Source of the DNA: Margaritifera margaritifera
Lineage: Eukaryota; Mollusca; Bivalvia; Unionida; Margaritiferidae
Length of the DNA stretch: 64,000 bases
Direction of reading: 5' to 3'
Assembly (NCBI GenBank): GCA_029931535.1
Contig: JAQPZY010001536.1
Coordinates: forward strand, 3,764,501 to 3,828,500
Program-made: the position numbers and the translations under genes
In this document: in pieces, positions 59,681 through 64,000 of the stretch
Layout: each line of letters starts with the position of its first letter
Numbering within the stretch: the stretch's first letter is position 1
Notes under the pieces: model-generated
Told to the model about the DNA's origin: nothing
Database searches by the model: none
What the model saw: only the letters and a program-made list of their open reading frames with translations

Positions 59681-59810
59681 GTAATTGTATGCGCTTAACC
59701 TCTTTTTGTATCAATCATTTATGTTTCTGTACTTCTTTGTCGAGATATAGTGTTCTTTGTATCACAGTGTTTGTTTGCAATCTGGTAGGCATATCATTTT
59801 GTGACTGAGT

Positions 59811-61320
59811 TTTTAGTTGTACTGGTTAGAAACCAGAAGAGCTTATGGGATTGTTTTTCCTCTGTCCATCCATTAGCACAGGTTTGTTATCACCACTCCT
59901 GCTAAACTACTTTAAGGATTGCCATAAAACTTTACACACACATTCATCCCATGGTCTAGTTGGTTCTATATGAAAATGGTGCCTCTTGGATATCCAATAT
60001 GGCTGCAACAGCAGACATCTTAAAAATCTTATTATCACTACGTCTCCTATCAAAATGGGGTTTTCACTAAAAGACTTCTTATGATGTCTAGTGGGTCTAA
60101 ATGAAAATGGTGCTGATCTAATGTCCAATATGGCTGCCATTTTGAAAATCTTGTTATTGCTACTCCTCCTGAATGGAAAGTCATATTGACATGGGGTTTT
60201 CACCAGCAAATTTCTTATGATGTCAAGGTGGTTTTAAATGAAAATGGTGCCGATCTGATGTCTAATATGGTCTCTAAAGTGACCATCTTGAAAATCTTGT
60301 GATGGCTACTTGTCCTGCATGAATGGTCATATCAACATGGGGCTCTCACTAAAAGACTTCTTATGATGTCTAGTTGGTTCTAATTGAAAATGGTGCTGCT
60401 CAGACAGCCAGTATGGCTGCTACAGTGGCCATCTTGACAACCTTATCACTGCTTCTCCTGAATGAATGGTTATATCAGGATTGGTTTTCACTGAAAAATT
60501 TATTATGATGGGTGGTCCTAAATGAAAATGGTGCCAATATGACCTCCAATATGGCCACCACAATGGCCATTTTGAAAATCTTATTATTGCTACTTCTCCT
60601 AGATGGCTGGTCATAGCAACATTGTACTTTCAGCAAAAGACTTCTTATGATGTCTAGTTGGTCCTAAATTGAAATAGTGTGAATCTGATATCCAATACGG
60701 CCACCATGGCAGCCATATTGAAAATCTTGTTATTGTTGCTCCTCCAAAACGGAAAGTCATATCAACATGGGATTTTCACCAGAATATTTCTTATAATGTC
60801 GTGTTGGTCCTAAATTAAAATGGTGCTGATCTAATTTTCAATATTGAGAATCTTGTTATTGCTACTCCTCTTAAATGGAATATCATTTTGACATGGGGTT
60901 TTCTTAAGAAGAGTAATTATAGTATATAGTTGGTGCTAAATGAAAATGATGCAGACTGACCCCCAGTATGGCCACAATGGTGGATATGTTGAAAAGTTTC
61001 TCTTCTCTTCCCAATTGATGGCTATATCAACATGTGTTTTTCACCAGTAGACTTCTTATGATACCTAGTTGGTCCTAAATGAAAATGGTGTCAGTTGTAC
61101 ATGACCAAAAGACTTTTAATGATGACTACTTAAACTAGTGCCAATCTCACATCCAATATATGTATCCACCACAGCAGCAAATGTGAAAATCTTGTAATCA
61201 CTGAAAAATATCAAAGATGGTTTCAACACTCAGCAGTTTAAATGAAGAAATGATATTATCTTGAATTCCTGGAATTTTTTTTCAGCCAGTAGAGCATCAG
61301 TCCCATGAAGGGACTCTTGT
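59811..61320 (+). mobile_element. Helentron-like element, full length
   Basis: 5' end near 59811 (TTTTTAGTTGTACTGG, then GAGCTTATGGGATTG) and 3' end near 61320, with CCAGTAGAGC at 61286-61295 and the stem-loop AGTCCCATGAAGGGACT at 61299-61315 followed by CTTGT. About eight core units of about 140 bp lie between. It sits in the ZNF330 intron immediately after the 20-nt exon. Confidence 0.68.
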
Positions 61321-62045
61321 TTTCAGATCATTATAATTCCTCTACTTTGACCTTGTAGAAAATGATTTATTTTATGTCTTGTATGCTCTGTTGCAAGGGC
61401 CAACATTTTGTAGATAAAGATCACTTTAGTCTAAATTTATTTTCTGCTTGTTAATTAACGTTTACAGTGACTGCTGGAGACTACTAAAAGCTTCATATAG
61501 TCAAGATATATAATCATTGATTGCATTCTTTTTTTTCTCCATGAAGTTTATTGTCTTTAGATTATGCACTTGAAGCTTGAATGTGTCATGTAAGTTATCT
61601 AATCATTTTTAGTTAAAAACGTTAAAGGTCAAGTACAATTGGGCTTCCAAAGCTTAACTAAGTTCTTTAGCTTCAATAACATTGTCTTATATATTCCTCT
61701 TGGTCATAGTATATCAGGTTATTTTTGCAGACATAAAATATATCAGTTTTGTAAAGAAGGTGGGGGTTTTAAAGTTTGGCAACTTAAATTTTAGTGATTT
61801 ACAGATGTTGTGAGGTTTGTATTTTTTGGCAGGGATAATCGACAGTATTTTGTAACCTCATCAAAATTGGTAGTTTTTAGCATACACAGAATTACTCTCA
61901 ACTAGTCAACACTGTGTTAAAGGTCAAAATGTCTTATTTACCTTCGATCAAGGGAGAAAATCTGACAGAACAAATGGAGTCGGATTATAACACTGAATTA
62001 CCAGTCTGTTTTAATTTGAAGAAAAACTTACAGTACAATGGACTG

Positions 62046-62228
62046 GAGCCGCGATGGCTCAGTGGTTAGCATGCCGGACTCAACTGACAGGGTGCGGGTC
62101 AGAATCCTACAATCTGACCAGCCTGGTCAGCTATCGTAATGTGTCCTTGTGCAAGGCATTTTACTCCAATTGCTTTGGCACTAAATAACCTACTTGTATT
62201 GTTGTGCCATAAAGCACCAAACTAAACC
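62046..62228 (+). mobile_element. tRNA-derived SINE, family A
   Basis: GGCTCAGTGGTTAGCATGCC (box A) and GGTCAGAATCCTA (box B) form the tRNA-like head. The body has TGTCCTTGTGCAAGGC and ends with ATAAAGCACCAAACTAAACC. It is not a functional tRNA gene because the acceptor stem does not pair and the SINE body follows. Confidence 0.8.
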
Positions 62229-64000
62229 AAATAGTACAATGATTTTAAATGAATTAAAGTTTTTACTGATGTTAGAAACAAGAATACACCTCCCACCCCC
62301 ATACTCTCTGCCCTTTCTTTTGTGAGCTTGATTGACTTTGGCTGCTGTGTGTTCACAAATTGGCAGTTGAGGCACATGGCAAGTACATTCCTGATTATGG
62401 TCCACAGCCATGAATAGCTTACAGTCCCCAGAACTATTTTTTCACATAAAATATGACATTAATTATTGAATTGTACCTAATGATCATGAATTAAATTAAA
62501 TTAATTTATAGTTCAATTTATGTACCAGTGCCAAAGGTTGGGTGCCCTTGATATGAAAGAAACACTTACATCAGATACTATCAGAAAATAGAGTCTACTT
62601 AAACATTCTCACTGAACATAATGATGGACTATTTCATTGGATTTTTATTTAAAAGTGTAACAACATGATACAAATTTTGACTACATTTTTTTTCAGTGGA
62701 CAGCGCTAAAAGAAAATATTTTTCATACACATGCCCAGGGCAAATGGCTTTTAAAAAACTCACTTGCCCTGACTCAGATTCCACTTCGTTAAAGGACCAT
62801 ATTTGTTTACTATTATTTTGACACCGCATAAAAAATGCTTATACTTTAAATAAAAAAAAATATAAAAATGACTTTATATTGACTCTTTTTCTGTGTTTAT
62901 TAAAATAGTGTACTTAGAAAAAATACTGTGTCACCTTGTTTTCTACAATTTATATTTGAATTGATTTAATCAAAAGTAGTGTTTTTTCCAAGTCCTGATG
63001 CAAACTAGTACATGTACTCAGTACCAAACTAGTTTATACTTTACAGTGTTTTCAAACAACATTTGTGTCTTTGTTTTTTTTAATTTTGATTCCATTTCAC
63101 TTAAAGGAATGTTTTCCTCTAGGTCCTATATCATAGAGTGCATCATTGTTCTGTCATTGTCCTTCTTTGTGCCTGGATCAGCAGTTTTGATGTTCACAAG
63201 CATTTGAAGTCTGCCCTGCTTTAAACAGTTTCTCTCAACTTTATAATTTTGATATTGCTCACAAAACTGAACCTGCTGTCATATTCTGCTGTACAGGGAC
63301 TCACAACTAACATGATTTCCAAAACTTTCACAACTTCTGCATGTTCATGTATGGATTTCTTAATACATGTAATTGTGGCATGCACCTCTGTCACTGAGAT
63401 TTCAGTTTCTACAGCAGTATCTTAAGCTTTGCCTTCAGGTTGATGTATTGTCTATGTATTTTGTCATGATCTGTAGGAGAATGTATTCTGGGGACTTGGG
63501 AGTAGTTTCGTTTTCTGAACTTTGAATAAATCTCCACATGTTGCTCAATTGAAGTTAAAAACAAATGAAGTTGGAAAGCCATCAGTAAAACAGTAGCTTC
63601 AGGTTTTGTAATTTGTTTATGTCATAGTACAGTGAGTCATTAGATGCATCACAATGAGAGAAAATATCCACTCTGTATATCAATAGAATCAGTGGCTTAC
63701 AGCTCTTTGAACAAATAATTAAAATACAATGTGAGTATTTCTGTTTCATTAAAGGTGAAAAGTTCCTAATTCCCTTAGTTAAATTAATTAACATATTGCT
63801 TTATGTCACTCAAACCCTAATACCTGCAGATATCTATGGACCAGTGACCAATACTTAGAATCATTGCAAAGATGTGAGCATCACGTGATTTTACGGACAC
63901 ATTGGCAGCTTGATAGACTTCAGGCCTAATGTCCTTCACCCATCTGACTGCCACAGTCTATATTATATATAAATTCAGATTGTCATAAATTAAACTTTTT

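Larger units (their letters stand above)
59681..64000 (+). other. ZNF330 intron 2 (partial)
   Basis: Sequence after the 20-nt exon up to the window edge. It contains the longest Helentron-like copy (59811-61320) and a tRNA-derived SINE (62046-62228). 61330-62040 and 62420-64000 contain no recognisable gene or element, apart from a short copy near 61430-61500 of a dispersed repeat also seen at 9060-9155 and 30710-30810. Confidence 0.6.

Noticed and set aside
62046..62118. tRNA gene
   Set aside because: Box A and B are present but acceptor and anticodon stems are not maintained and a SINE body follows; the same holds for 20893-21080 and 55160-55228.

Overview
This is animal nuclear DNA: AT-rich, intron-dominated and packed with transposon remnants, SINEs, MITEs and tandem repeats. 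The repeat style (tRNA-derived SINEs, Helentron-like elements with tandem-repeat cores, a DIRS retrotransposon, jockey/CR1-like LINEs) suggests a lophotrochozoan, most likely a mollusc. That assignment is inference from repeat style and could be wrong. There are no bacterial features.

Two host genes are visible, arranged head to head. On the minus strand is the 5' part of a GRAF-type Rho GTPase-activating protein (ARHGAP26/10/42 and oligophrenin family). Exon 1 is at 53858-54011, exon 2 at 30281-30376 and exon 3 at 4951-5012; each has consensus GT/AG ends, matching phases and an ungapped fit to the N-terminal BAR domain. Introns 1 and 2 are about 23.5 and 25.3 kb, so most of the window is GRAF intron. 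On the plus strand is the 5' end of ZNF330 (NOA36): exon 1 at 54193-54312 and a 20-nt exon 2 at 59661-59680. Only 181 bp separate the two start codons, and that gap carries ETS-like, NRF1-like and CACGTG motifs.

The largest mobile element is a nearly complete DIRS-type tyrosine-recombinase retrotransposon at about 38526-45300, in GRAF intron 1 and in sense with GRAF. It has about 157-bp inverted terminal repeats, the internal complementary region expected of DIRS, a Gag ORF with one in-frame TGA, an RT/RNase H ORF with one frameshift, and an intact tyrosine recombinase. Its Gag contains an unusual GC-rich, self-complementary minisatellite. An inverted copy of the sequence it inserted into lies 1 kb away at about 37447-37622 without the element, giving a natural empty site.

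Region by region. 1-5012: GRAF intron 3 and exon 3, with a Helentron-like fragment, a SINE and a Gypsy LTR-gag fragment. 5013-30280 (intron 2): a deleted LINE, a YqaJ-nuclease relic, several tandem arrays of about 75-150 bp period (one carrying estrogen-response-element-like palindromes), SINEs, MITEs and a long Helentron-like element. 30377-53857 (intron 1): a minus-strand LINE, tandem arrays, the DIRS element, a double-hairpin MITE, a pogo/Tigger-like element and a TIR element with a 9-bp target duplication. 54313-64000 (ZNF330 introns): two more long Helentron-like copies, SINEs, 44-bp and 39-bp tandem repeats and a further MITE.
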